NCBI RefSeq assembly: GCF_900104925.1
Contig: NZ_LT629735.1
Span: 62,001 to 126,000, forward strand
Direction of reading: 5' to 3'
Length of the DNA stretch: 64,000 bases
Origin: Opitutus sp. GAS368
Lineage (GTDB): Bacteria > Verrucomicrobiota > Verrucomicrobiia > Opitutales > Opitutaceae
The position numbers were made by a program, and so were the translations under genes. Numbering within the stretch: the stretch's first letter is position 1; each line of letters starts with the position of its first letter. This document shows, one piece after another, positions 27,029 through 37,300 of the stretch. Under the pieces are notes generated by a model that was given only the letters and a program-made list of their open reading frames with translations, was not told the DNA's origin and searched no databases.

Positions 27029-28036
27029 TCACTCCCCCGGCACGCCGCCCAGGATGCCGCTATACCACAGGTCGCCGAGGTGCGTCTCTTTCATCAGGTC
27101 CAGCAGGTCGGTGCGCTCCGACAGCCGCATGAAGGTGGCCGCGTTGCCCGACTTGCTGGCGAGCACGACCTCGTCCGGATGCTCCTTGAACAGGTCGAGC
27201 AGGTAAGGCGAATGCGTCGTCGTGACGACCTGTACCGGCACACGCTCCATGCCCGCGTCCTTCGGGTAACTCAGCCGGTAAAGCGCATCCCGCACCTCGC
27301 GCAGCATGCGCGGGTGCACGCCGCGGTCAGCCTCCTCGAGACACACCACCGTCGGCGGCGCCGGGGTGTGCGCCAGGGTGAGCGTGGCGAGCAGATAGAG
27401 CGTGCCTTGGGACAGGCTGTCAGCGGCGATGCGCTCATCGCCACCGGCCAGCCGCGCGACCAGTTCCACGCGGCCGTCGCCGGCGTCGCGAAAATCCAGC
27501 CCGCCGAACTCCGGCAGGATCCGGCAGAAGTCCTCTTCCAGCGCCTTCAGCGCGACCGAAGCCTGCTCGCGCCGCAGCGCGAGCACGGCGGCGAGGTTGC
27601 CGGCATTGGACGCCAGCTCGGCGCCATCGCTGCGCTTGGCCGGCACCGCCATGGCGTAATGATCGAACAGGTAGGCGCGGATGCCCTGCAGCTTGGTGCG
27701 CAGTTCCGCCCACTGGCCTTCCCCGGCGATGCCCGGTGGATGGTCGACAACCAACAGGTTGCAAACGAGTTCGTCGGAGGTGCAGCCCAGCGTCACCCGG
27801 ACGTTCTGGAACGGCGGGACGAAATGAAACTCGATCTGCGGGCCCGCGGGCTTCTGGCCCTGGAGATCGTGGCCGTGCACCACCGGCAGCCCCGCGAGCG
27901 TGCGCAACCGCAGCAACGCCTGGATGAGGCTGGTCTTGCCGCTGCCGTTGGGACCGATGAAGAGATTGAATGGCTCCAGCCGCACCGCCGCCGAGCGCAG
28001 GGCCTTGAAGTTCCGGAAATGGACGGCGGCGATCAT
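27029..28036 (-). CDS. AAA/ABC-type ATPase (RecF/OLD-like) of a two-gene module
   Basis: A 335-residue cytoplasmic ATPase. Walker A is GPNGSGKTS (28-36) in the start block MIAAVHFRNFKALRSAAVRLEP, typical of AAA_15/AAA_21 proteins. The signature is SLSQGT (about 207), Walker B is VVCLEEADRGVHPRM, and the H-loop is TTTHSPYLLDL. There is no coiled-coil insertion, so it is compact like AriA-class and DUF2813-class ATPases rather than SMC proteins. The gene order ATPase then TOPRIM-like protein matches that of PARIS, OLD and Gabija-like defence modules (inference; no named family confirmed). Flanked on both sides by repeats. Confidence 0.83.
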   Translation of the reverse strand: MIAAVHFRNFKALRSAAVRLEPFNLFIGPNGSGKTSLIQALLRLRTLAGLPVVHGHDLQGQKPAGPQIEFHFVPPFQNVRVTLGCTSDELVCNLLVVDHPPGIAGEGQWAELRTKLQGIRAYLFDHYAMAVPAKRSDGAELASNAGNLAAVLALRREQASVALKALEEDFCRILPEFGGLDFRDAGDGRVELVARLAGGDERIAADSLSQGTLYLLATLTLAHTPAPPTVVCLEEADRGVHPRMLREVRDALYRLSYPKDAGMERVPVQVVTTTHSPYLLDLFKEHPDEVVLASKSGNAATFMRLSERTDLLDLMKETHLGDLWYSGILGGVPGE

Positions 28037-28054
28037 GGACTAATCGATCCAGGT

Positions 28055-28170
28055 AACCACGAATGAACACGAATTAACACGAATTAACACGAATGAAATC
28101 AATGAACCCGATCCATCGGACAGCGGCATCCGTCTCCTCAATTCGTGTCTATTCGTGTCCATTCGTGGTT
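28055..28170. repeat. Palindromic repeat (ACCACGAATGAACACGAATT family)
   Basis: Left taaccacgaatgaacacgaa with tandem acacgaatta units; right ends cgtgtccattcgtggtt. It fills the gap between the aldo/keto reductase and the ATPase. Confidence 0.85.
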
Positions 28171-28179
28171 CTCGTCCCA

Positions 28180-29169
28180 TCAATACGGCCCGCGGATGTG
28201 GGCGGCGACCTCGCGTTCGTAGAAGGCCGCGAGCTTCACGTGCCGGTCGGCGCCGAGCGGGGCGAGCACCGAGGCCCGCGCATTCGCCAGCGCCTGGGCC
28301 GGGTTGCGCGCGCCGGGAATGAGCACGCTCACCGCTTCGAAATCGAGGCACCAGCGTAGCGAGAATTCCGCCATCGTCATGCCCGCCGGCACGAGCGGCT
28401 TGAGCGCATCGGCCAAGGCCACGCCCTTCTCGAACGGCAGGCCGGCGAAGGTTTCGCCGACATTGAACTGCTGGCCGTCGCGGTTGAAGTTGCGGTGGTC
28501 GTTCGCCGGGAACTTCGTCTGCGCGGTCATCTTGCCGCCGAGGAGCCCGCTCGCGAGCGGCAGGCGGACGATGAGCGCCACGCCGCTGCGGCGGGCGGCG
28601 TCGAAGAGCGTGTGGACGGGCTTTTGCCGGAAGAGGTTGAAGATGATCTGGAGCGCGGCGCAACCGGGCTGGGCGCAACACCACAGCGCCTCGTCCATGG
28701 CCTCGACGCTGGCACCGTAGGCCCGGATCTTCCCCTCGCGCTGCAGCTCGGCCAGCCAGCCGAACAGCTCGCCGCGCCTGAGCACCTCCGGCGGCACGCA
28801 ATGGAACTGCGTCAGATCGAGCGCCTCGATCCCCAGGCGCTTCAGCGAGTCTTCGGTGTGCTTCCGCACGACCTCACGGGTGAAGTTCTTCGGCCAGCCG
28901 GGGTCGCCGCGCCGGCCGAGCTTGGTGGCGACAAAGACCCGGTCGCGCAACTTCGCCTCGCGGAGAAATTTCCCGATGAGCGTCTCGCTCCGGCCGTCGC
29001 CATAAACATCGGCCGTGTCGAAGAAGGTCGTGCCGGCCTCGTAGGCCGCGCGCAGCGTGGCCAGCGCCGCCTCGTCGGTGACATCGCCCCACCCGCCGCC
29101 GAGTTGCCAAGTGCCGAGGCCGATTTCGCTGACAAGCCGGCCCGTTTTGCCGAAAATGCGTGAATTCAT
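28180..29169 (-). CDS. Aldo/keto reductase
   Basis: A 329-residue NADP-dependent oxidoreductase with the TIM-barrel family's landmarks: GLGTWQLGGGWG, FDTADVYGDGRSE with catalytic Asp and Tyr, the VATKLGR lysine and the LDLTQFHCV histidine, plus the nucleotide-binding VSVLIPGARNPAQ near the end. The ATG at 29169 (MNSRIFGKTGRLVSEIG) is preferred to an in-frame start 12 codons upstream. Substrate not predictable. It precedes the ATPase module on the same strand but is separated by a repeat, so a link is doubtful. Confidence 0.93.
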   Translation of the reverse strand: MNSRIFGKTGRLVSEIGLGTWQLGGGWGDVTDEAALATLRAAYEAGTTFFDTADVYGDGRSETLIGKFLREAKLRDRVFVATKLGRRGDPGWPKNFTREVVRKHTEDSLKRLGIEALDLTQFHCVPPEVLRRGELFGWLAELQREGKIRAYGASVEAMDEALWCCAQPGCAALQIIFNLFRQKPVHTLFDAARRSGVALIVRLPLASGLLGGKMTAQTKFPANDHRNFNRDGQQFNVGETFAGLPFEKGVALADALKPLVPAGMTMAEFSLRWCLDFEAVSVLIPGARNPAQALANARASVLAPLGADRHVKLAAFYEREVAAHIRGPY

Positions 29170-29222
29170 CGCGGGCAGTGTTGGTAGAATGGGGACAGAC
29201 GACAAGCCCCGGCTGTCACCCG

Positions 29223-29273
29223 GTAGGGACTTGCCTTGACCACGCCCGGGCGCCGGCGAGCGGCGCCCCTACA
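29223..29273. repeat. Palindromic repeat (GTAGGGACTTG / CGGCGCCCCTAC)
   Basis: The ends are gtaggg and gcccctaca; the interior has gcgccggcgagcggcgc. It lies between the aldo/keto reductase start and the AsmA-like stop. Weaker palindrome than its relatives. Confidence 0.6.
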
Positions 29274-29311
29274 ACCCAAGCGCGGAACGGAGTCCGCGCT
29301 CCACCTTCAAC

Positions 29312-32300
29312 TCAATTGTCCGGGGTCAGCAGGTCGGTCAGCTTGCTGGCGGCGAGCCGCGCGAAATAGGCCGTGGGGTCGGGCCGCAGGAGCGTGCCGC
29401 CAAACGTGACCGCTTCCTTCGCCTTCGCGTAGTCCAGTTCGTCGCGGGCCCCGCTGAGGGCGCGCAGCTTGCCGAGCTGCTCCTCGATCTTGCCGCGCGC
29501 GGCCAGCGCGAGCGAGGCCTTGAGCGGCTGCTCCAACAGCGGCTTGTCCGCCGCATAGGTGACCGTGCCCTTCCCGACCAGCCGGATCTCGGGCGCGACG
29601 AGGCTGATGTCCTCCAGCGCCACGTTGAGCGATTCGTCGCGCGTCAGTTTCACGCTCAACTGGTCGTAGTTGAACTCGCCGAGCGCCTGCGCCAGCTGGT
29701 CGACAACGTAGGCCGACCCGGCGACCTTTTCCACCACCTTGCTGGAACCGAACAGCGAGCCGACGAGATCCACGGCCTTGGTGGCCATCGAGACCTTGTT
29801 GGTGGTGCGTTGCAGGCCGCGGAAGACGCCCGCCCGGCTGGTCAGCTCAAACGAGCCGCGGCTGCGCTCCAGGGTGCGGCTCAGTGTCTCGCCGGTGCCC
29901 GTGAAATTCCCGGCCACGGTGAAAACACCCTCGACCGTCGGCGGCTTGGCCGGCTCGAGCGCCTTGAAGAGCTTGCCCGCGTCGAATTCGGTCAGGGCGA
30001 AGTTCCCCGTCAGCTCATAGGGTGACGCGCCCTTGGTGAAACTGAGGAGCGCCTTCGCCGCGAAGCGGCCTTTTTCGCCGAAGGCGGCCTCGAGCTTCTG
30101 CAGCGTGACGTCCGCCGACTCGATGACGACCTGGCCGGTCAGCCCGGTCATCGCCCAGTCGGCGCCGCGGACGACGTACTTCACGTCCAGGCCCAGCCGG
30201 CCGGTGAAATGCGACCAGGGCGGCGCGATGTCCGCGACGAGCGGCGCCGGGGCCGCAGCCACGGTTTCGGCCGGTTTCGCGCCGGCCGCCGTGGCCGGGG
30301 CCGCAAAGACGCCGAGCACCGCCAGGACGTCGGCCAGCTCCACGTGTTCGCCGGTCAGCCCGCCGCTGATCGCGAACCCGCGACCCGCCGGCGTGAGGTC
30401 CAGGGAGAAATTCAAATCGGACCGCTGGCCCCCCCGGTCGAGGAGGAGCGGCGCCTGCACGCTGAACCTCCCATCCGCCTGGGCCACGGCGCGGAAGCTG
30501 AGGTTGGCCACCGGCAGGGTTGCGCCGGTGCCCGCCGCCACCAAGCCGTTGACCGTCAGACGGGCCTCGATCTGCCGGGCCGAACCGAGGGCCACGCGCA
30601 CCTCGCCGCTGGCCCGCCCCGCCGAAACGGCCTGCGCGCCGGCAAAAATCGGCTGCGTGGCGAGCGCCGGCACCTCGAGCGTGAAGCTCAACGCACCCTG
30701 CAAGCCGGTGCCGGGAGCATGGGTCGCCTCGCCCTTGGCCGTCAGCAAAAGGTCCCCCGCGGCGTTGCGCACCGTGATGTCCCCCGTCTGGAAACGCGCG
30801 TTGGCGCCGCCCGCCAGTTCAAACACCGGCCGGGCCTCGAAGCTCAGGCCGGCGAGCGCCGGCTGCCGCTGCTCCGTGAGCGAAACCTCGGCCAACTTGA
30901 ATGCCGCCGGCGAACGCACGGTCAGCTTGTCCCCGTCCAGCGCGAGCACCAATTCGCCCTGGGTCACGACCCCGCCAAGCTTCGTGCCCGGGAGGGTCAG
31001 CGGCAGCGCGGCCAGGGGCATGCGGTCGAGCGTCACGCGCAGCAACTCGACGGCGCCAACGGTCCCGGCCACCTCGGCGCGACGGGTGGCGAGATCAAAG
31101 GTGAACGGCCGGAGCGCGGCGACCTTGCAGAGATCGTGCCCGGCGACATCCGTCACCCCGGCCCGCAGCTGGTGCAGCTCCAGCTTTTCCCCCGCCAGCG
31201 TGAAGTCCGCCTCGCCGGCCGCCTTGACGCGCCCGAGGGGCAGCCACGGGGCCAGCAGCGTCGGCAGGTCCGCCGCATATTTGGCGACGACGGAGACGGA
31301 CGGATCGGGTCCGACCGGCAGCGCGACCCTGGCCTGCGCCGACAGCGTGTCCCCCGCCGGGGTTTGCAGGGTGAAGTCGCTGACGACCGCCGTGAGCTCC
31401 TTCGCCGTCAACACGGCTTCAAAGCCCAGCGTGACGTCCGCCTTGATCAGGAGCGGGACGCCGGCCTGGACGACATTCAGCTGCCCGACACGCAGCGGTT
31501 GCACGGCGCGCAGCAGCACGCGGTCGGCCTCGCCGGTGATCGCCAGCTGGCCGGTGATCATCCCGCCGGACACATCGGCGGTATGCACGAACGGCCGCAC
31601 CCACGCCAGGGGCAGGCCGTGGAGCGTCAGGGTCAGGGCCTCGCCGGGCGCCGCGCCACCGACCTGCAGGCGGCGTTCCTTGAAATTGATCTCGGCGGCG
31701 CGCGCCGCCGACAGCTCGAGCACGGGCGCCTCGCCCGCCAGCGAAACCTTGAGCTCGTTCAACCGTGCGACACCGTCCGCCTCGGCCAGATCGAACTGCG
31801 CCGCGATCTTGACGGGACCAAGCGCCCGCCAGGCGGGTTCGAGCGTTTCCAGCCCGCTGACGTCCGCCGCCAGGCCACCCTGGAGGCTGGCGGCGGCGGT
31901 CGAGGGATTGAAAGCGAAGCGCCCCTCCCCGCGGGCGTTGAACTCGGGCAGCGCGGCGCCAAGGAAGAACGGCTCCACCTGGGCGGTGTGCGCCAGCACC
32001 TTCCACTCCCCGGCGTATTCCTTGCCGCCCGCCGGCAGCACGGCGTGCACCGTCAGCAGATTCCCGGCGACGCCCCCGATGAGCGTGTCCACGCTGAGCT
32101 CGTAGCTTTCGCCGGCGGAAGTTTCCTCGAGCGCGGCCGTGGCCTTCAACTGTTCCTGCCCGGAAAGATTCCTGCCCTCCGCATCCACGACCGCGGTCAG
32201 CCCGACGCGCCCGAAGGTCCGGTGATCGGTCTCTCGCAGGCGCAAGGTGACCGTGGCGCGGAGCGTGGCCACGTGGGCCTCGGCCGCGGGGTTCTTCAGG

Positions 32301-32854
32301 GTCGTGGCCAGGACCAGCGTCCCCTCCTGCCCCGGCGCCAGCTGGCCGCCGGTGACCTTGTATTCCACCGCGACCGGCGGGCTTCCGGCCGACCCGGGCA
32401 GCAGGACCCGGCCCTCGAGAAGGCAGTCACCCAGCACGAGTTCAAACGGGAGCTCGACCTGCCCCAGCAGGCCCGGCGCCGCCGCGGGCACGCCGGCGGC
32501 GGCGGCCCCGGCTTTGGGGCGCGAAATCCGGCTGGCATCCACCAGCAGGCCGCGGCCGGTCAGCCGGCCGACGGCGAGGCGACGGCTGAACGCCAATGAC
32601 CAGAGCGAGTAGTCCGCGTCCAACTGCCCGAGCTCGACCGTGAGGCCGTTTTTCTCGAGCTTCACACCCGCCAGGCTGATCCGGCTCAAGCCGGCGGCGA
32701 CGGTCGCCGCCTCAAACTTGAGTCCCGGCGTGCCGCGCACGACGCGCAGCACCGCCCAGCGTTGCACCGCCGGCACAAGGGCCACCCCGCCGGCCACGAG
32801 GACCAGCGCGAGGAAGACGCCGAGGATGATGAGCAGCAAGCGGGCCGGCTTCAT
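29312..32854 (-). CDS. AsmA-like/TamB-like envelope protein, 1180 residues
   Basis: A single N-terminal transmembrane segment (MKPARLLLIILGVFLALVLVAGGV) is followed by more than 1100 residues of beta-rich, repetitive sequence of alternating hydrophobic residues. The last 250 residues (GNFTGTGETLSRTLERS, GSFELTSRAGVFRG, then VDLVGSLFGSSKVVEK) match the C-terminal region of AsmA-family proteins. These long beta-groove proteins are thought to bridge the periplasm and move lipid between membranes. No partner genes are close. The usual length for the family varies widely, so this size is not odd. Confidence 0.8.
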   Translation of the reverse strand: MKPARLLLIILGVFLALVLVAGGVALVPAVQRWAVLRVVRGTPGLKFEAATVAAGLSRISLAGVKLEKNGLTVELGQLDADYSLWSLAFSRRLAVGRLTGRGLLVDASRISRPKAGAAAAGVPAAAPGLLGQVELPFELVLGDCLLEGRVLLPGSAGSPPVAVEYKVTGGQLAPGQEGTLVLATTLKNPAAEAHVATLRATVTLRLRETDHRTFGRVGLTAVVDAEGRNLSGQEQLKATAALEETSAGESYELSVDTLIGGVAGNLLTVHAVLPAGGKEYAGEWKVLAHTAQVEPFFLGAALPEFNARGEGRFAFNPSTAAASLQGGLAADVSGLETLEPAWRALGPVKIAAQFDLAEADGVARLNELKVSLAGEAPVLELSAARAAEINFKERRLQVGGAAPGEALTLTLHGLPLAWVRPFVHTADVSGGMITGQLAITGEADRVLLRAVQPLRVGQLNVVQAGVPLLIKADVTLGFEAVLTAKELTAVVSDFTLQTPAGDTLSAQARVALPVGPDPSVSVVAKYAADLPTLLAPWLPLGRVKAAGEADFTLAGEKLELHQLRAGVTDVAGHDLCKVAALRPFTFDLATRRAEVAGTVGAVELLRVTLDRMPLAALPLTLPGTKLGGVVTQGELVLALDGDKLTVRSPAAFKLAEVSLTEQRQPALAGLSFEARPVFELAGGANARFQTGDITVRNAAGDLLLTAKGEATHAPGTGLQGALSFTLEVPALATQPIFAGAQAVSAGRASGEVRVALGSARQIEARLTVNGLVAAGTGATLPVANLSFRAVAQADGRFSVQAPLLLDRGGQRSDLNFSLDLTPAGRGFAISGGLTGEHVELADVLAVLGVFAAPATAAGAKPAETVAAAPAPLVADIAPPWSHFTGRLGLDVKYVVRGADWAMTGLTGQVVIESADVTLQKLEAAFGEKGRFAAKALLSFTKGASPYELTGNFALTEFDAGKLFKALEPAKPPTVEGVFTVAGNFTGTGETLSRTLERSRGSFELTSRAGVFRGLQRTTNKVSMATKAVDLVGSLFGSSKVVEKVAGSAYVVDQLAQALGEFNYDQLSVKLTRDESLNVALEDISLVAPEIRLVGKGTVTYAADKPLLEQPLKASLALAARGKIEEQLGKLRALSGARDELDYAKAKEAVTFGGTLLRPDPTAYFARLAASKLTDLLTPDN

Positions 32855-32936
32855 GAACGGTGGATTAACGACACGCGAGTGTGACGGAGGTTGCGCGCCC
32901 CGGGCGACTCAGAAAAGAACCGCCGGGCGCAAAAAA

Positions 32937-32958
32937 AAGGCCGCCCCGGGGCGGCCTT
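32937..32958 (-). terminator. Terminator of the marR-RND-tolC operon
   Basis: On the minus strand, a perfect aaggccgcccc/ggggcggcctt hairpin is followed directly by eight T residues. It lies 22 bases after the tolC-type stop codon. Confidence 0.9.
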
Positions 32959-32980
32959 GGCTGTGGAGCCCGGAGGCCTG

Positions 32981-34357
32981 TCACTTGGCGGGATATTTCA
33001 CCTCGCCCACGGGCCGCATCTCGTCGGACAGACCCATGGCCCGGCGGACCGTGGCGACCGCCACATCGTAGGTGTAGTAGGCCTGGATCTGATTGAGGCG
33101 GGCGGTAGTGAGGTCGGTCTGTGCGGTCAGCACATCGAGCTGGGTCGCCGTGCCCGCGCTGTAGCGCGCGTTGGCCAGGCGGACGGCCTCCTCGGCCTGC
33201 TCGATGACCTTCTTCGAGGCCTCGGCCAGTTCGGTCGCCTGCTGGAAGGTGGAGATCGCGCGGCGAACCTCGACATCGACGGACAGCTGGGTCGCGGCCA
33301 GCGCGAGTTTCGCCTGCTCGAGAAACGAACGGGCCTGCATGACCCGGCCGGCCGTGGCGCGGCCGTCAAAGACATTCCACGAGGACGCCAGGCCGACGGT
33401 CCAACCATCCCGATCGCCCGGAAACCCGTTCGAACCGGCGGCCTTCTTCCAATCATAGGCGCCGAAGAGCGCGAGGTTCGGGAAATAGCCGGCGCGGTTC
33501 GAAATCACGCTTTGCTCGGCCGCCGTCGTGAGCTGCTGGAGGCGCTTCAGGTCGGGCCGCTGTTCGCGCGCGGTGGCGAGCGCGGACCGCAAATCGAAGC
33601 TGGCGGGCGTGAAATCCAAGGTGCCGACAAACTCGGGGATCTTGGTGACATTGGGTTCGTTGGCGGTCACGAAGCCGAGGGACTGGCGCAGGGTCTCGAT
33701 GGAGAGCCGGTAGTCGTTGCGCGCCGTGATCAACGCCGGCTGGGCGTTGGCCAGGGCGACCTCGGCGCGAAGCACCTCGAAGTTCGACACGGTGCCGGCC
33801 TCGAAGCGGTTCTTCACGTCCTGCAGCTGGCGCTGGAGGAGCTCGACGTTCTGCTCCTCCACCTTGATCTTCTCCCGGCTGAGGATGACGGTGTAGAAGC
33901 GCGTGCGGACATCGAGCAGCGCGTCGTTGATGACGGCCTGCAGGGCAAGCACGGCCGCATCGAGGGTGAGCTGCTGGCTCTTCACACTGGCGACCACCCC
34001 GCCGCCGGCGTAAAGGGTCTGCTTGGCGGTGATGTTGAAGGACCAGTAGCGGTCCTCGCCGGTCGGACCGACGGCGACGGCATTGCGCTGGTAACCGCCG
34101 GTGGCGGAGACGTTCGGGATCTCCGCGGAGCGGACCTGGAGGACCACGCCCTCCTGCTGCCGGATGCTCTCCTTGGCCTGCCGGATGGTGAAGTTGTTAT
34201 CGAGCGCGAACGCCAGGGCATAAGGCAGGTCCAGGGCATCAGGCACGGGGAAGTTCGGGTCGGGCTTGCCGTCATTGAGCTGGGCGCGGGCGGCGGGCCC
34301 AACCAGCAGGCTCGTGGCGAAAAGAAACGGGAGGAAGCGGCGCATAGGAAAGTTCAT
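32981..34357 (-). CDS. TolC-family outer membrane efflux protein
   Basis: A 458-residue exported protein: signal peptide MNFPMRRFLPFLFATSLLVG ending near ARA, then two repeats of the OEP domain with coiled-coil helices (SIRQQEGVVLQVRSAEIPNVSA, EQNVELLQRQLQDVKNRFEAGTVSNFEVLRAEVAL and the second half with SAGTATQLDVLTAQTDLTTARLN). Forms the outer-membrane channel for the RND pump encoded immediately upstream (16 bases). The start at 34345 (MRRFLPF) is an alternative that keeps the same signal peptide. Confidence 0.92.
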   Translation of the reverse strand: MNFPMRRFLPFLFATSLLVGPAARAQLNDGKPDPNFPVPDALDLPYALAFALDNNFTIRQAKESIRQQEGVVLQVRSAEIPNVSATGGYQRNAVAVGPTGEDRYWSFNITAKQTLYAGGGVVASVKSQQLTLDAAVLALQAVINDALLDVRTRFYTVILSREKIKVEEQNVELLQRQLQDVKNRFEAGTVSNFEVLRAEVALANAQPALITARNDYRLSIETLRQSLGFVTANEPNVTKIPEFVGTLDFTPASFDLRSALATAREQRPDLKRLQQLTTAAEQSVISNRAGYFPNLALFGAYDWKKAAGSNGFPGDRDGWTVGLASSWNVFDGRATAGRVMQARSFLEQAKLALAATQLSVDVEVRRAISTFQQATELAEASKKVIEQAEEAVRLANARYSAGTATQLDVLTAQTDLTTARLNQIQAYYTYDVAVATVRRAMGLSDEMRPVGEVKYPAK

Positions 34358-34373
34358 GAAAGGAAATGGCGGG

Positions 34374-37300
34374 TCACTTGGCAAGAACGGGCTCGGCGAC
34401 GAGGGCGGATTCCGGAACCTTGCGGGCGGAGTGATCGGCCGCGATGAGCATATAGAACGCCGGCACGACGAAGAGCGTGAAGATCGAGCCGACGGCCATG
34501 CCCACGACGAGCACCCAGCCGATGCTGTTACGGGCGGCGGCGCCGGGACCGGTCACGAAGATGAGCATGAGGTGACCAAAGACGGTGGCGGCGGAGGTCA
34601 TGAGCACGGGGCGCAGGCGGGTCGCGGCGGCGCGCCGGATGGCCTCGAGCTTGGCGACCCCCTGCTCCTGGAGCGAGTTGGCGAACTCGACGACCAGGAT
34701 GCCATTCTTCGAAATGAGGCCCACGAGGGTGATCAGGCCGATCTGGGAGTAGATGTTCAGCGAGGTCTTGCCCAGAAAGACCGGCAGCATGGCGCCGACG
34801 ATGGCCAGCGGCGCGGAGCCCAGCAGGATGACAAACGGGTCGCGGAAGCTGTTGAACTGCGCCGCGAGCACGAGGAAGATCAGCAGCAGCGCGAGCAGGC
34901 CGGTGCGCCAGAGGGCGTTGCCCTCGTAGCGCAACTGGCGCGACTGGCCGCCGTAGTCGATGGAATAGCCCGCGGGCAGGATCTCGGCCGCCTTGGCCTC
35001 GAGCTTCTTGAGCGCGTTGTCCACGCTGGGACCGGCGCCGATGATCTTGACGGAATTGAGCTGCTGGAAGCGGTTGAGCGAGCGCGGCTGCACCGTGCGC
35101 TTGAGCGTGGCGATGGTCGAGAGCGGGATGAGCAGGCCGTTGGGCCCGCGCACATGGTAGTTGAGCAACTGGTCGGGATTGAGGCGCTGGCCGCGCTCAA
35201 CCTGCGGGATGACACGGTAGCTCTGACCGTCGTTGACGAAGCGGTTGACGTAACCGCCGCCCAGCATCGAGCCGAGATCGCGCGCCACGTCGCTGAGGTT
35301 GAGCCCCATCGAGGCGACCTTGTCCTTGTCGATCTGAATCTCGACCTGCGGGAGGTCGAACTTCAGGTCGCTGTCGGCGAAGTAGAAGGTCGGCGCCCCG
35401 CCGCCGGCGTTGGCCTCGGTGTTGGCGTAGAGCACGAGCTTCTGGGCATACTCCATCATCTCGCTGTGCTCGGCCGTCGAGCGAAGCACGAGTTCGACGT
35501 CATACTGGCCGCCGGAGGGCAGCGGCGGCGGCGTCTGCGTGAAGACATTCAGGCCCGCGACCTGCGAAGAAGGCCCCTGCAGCGACTGCATGATCTGGAC
35601 CGAGTTGCGTTTCCGCTCCGACCAGGGCTTCAGCAGAATGCCGGAAAAGCCGAAGTTCGGCCCGGTGACCTGGAACGAGGTGTCATATTCGGGCACGCTC
35701 TCGAAGATCTTCTGAACCTGTTTCGCGAAGATGATGTTCTGGTCGATGGTCGCGGTGGGCGCCGGCAGCAGCGCGCTGAACACCACGCCCTGGTCCTCGA
35801 TCGGCGCGAGTTCCTTCTGGGCGAACATGCCGAACGGCACCAACAGCAGCGCGAGCAGGCCGGCCCCGATGATGACGTATTGCACCCAGGCGAACCGGCG
35901 GCCCATCAGGTAATCAAGCACCACGACCGCCAGGGCGGCCACGATGATGACGAAGGCGATGCCGCCGGCCAGCGGGCCGGCCATCGCCTTCAGGCTGCCG
36001 CCCTCGAAAGCGACGAAGGCCAGGGCGACGAGCCAGAACGGAATCCAGACGACGAACGACCAGTAGAACACCGACCACGAAGCGCGCCGTTCCTCCCGCG
36101 GCAACAGCATCCGGCCCAGGACGTGCTCGTAGCGGTTGCGCAGGCGGTCGAACAGGTGGTTGATCTTGCCGCTGAGGCCCTGCTCCTCGTGCGCATGGTC
36201 CTTGAGCAGGTAGGCGCTCATCATCGGCGAGAGCGTGAGGGCGACGAAGCCCGACACCGCCACGGCGCCGGCGAGCGTCATGGCGAACTCCCGGAACAGC
36301 GCGCCGGTGAGACCGCCCTGGAAGGCGATCGGGGCGTAGACGGTGGCCAGCGTGATCGTCATCGAGATGACGGGGCCAACCAGCTCGCGCGCCCCGAGGA
36401 TGGCGGCATCGACCGGCGACCGGCCCTCGCGGATGTGGCGCTCGATGTTCTCGACGACGACGATGGCGTCGTCGACCACGATGCCGACCGCGAGCACGAC
36501 GGCGAGGAGCGTGAGCAGGTTGATCGTGAAGCCGAAGGCGAGCATCAGGAAGAGCGCGCCGACGAGGGAAAGCGGCATGGCCACGATCGGGATCAGGACC
36601 GAGCGCAGCGAGCCCATGAAGAGGAAGATGACCACGGTGACGATGGCCAGGGTCTCGAGCAGGGTGTGCACGATCTCGTGCAACGCATCGTCGATGTATT
36701 GCGTGGCGTCGTAGGCGATGGTGCCGTTGAGGCCGGCGGGCAGGCCGCGCTCGATCTCGGGCATGACCTCGCGCACGCGCTTGATGACCTCGACGGTGCT
36801 CTCGTTCGGCAGCACCCAGATGCCCATGAAGGTGGCCGTCTTGCCGCCGAAGCGGACCTCGGTGTTGTAGTCCTCCGCGCCGAGCACGACGTCGGCCACG
36901 TCGGCCAGACGGATGATGGTGCCGTTCTTCTCGGCCACGACCAGCTTGCGGAATTGGTCGACGTTCTTGAGGTCGGTGTTGGCGACGAGGCTGATGCTGA
37001 GCATCGAGCCCTTGGTCGAGCCGACGGCGGCGAGGGCGTTGTTGGCCGCGAGGGCCTGGCGGACGTCGGCCGGGCTGATGCCGTGGGCGGCGAGCAGGTC
37101 GGGCTTCAGCCACACGCGCATGGCGAAGACGCGGCCGCCGAGGATGTCGGCGCGCTGCACGCCCTTGACGGCCGAAAGCCGCGGCTGGACGAGGCGGGCG
37201 AGATAGTCGGTGATCTGGTTCTGGTCGAGCGTGTCCGACGAGAACCCGAGATACATCGACGCGAACTGGTTGTCGCTGGACTGCACCGAGATGGTGGGCG

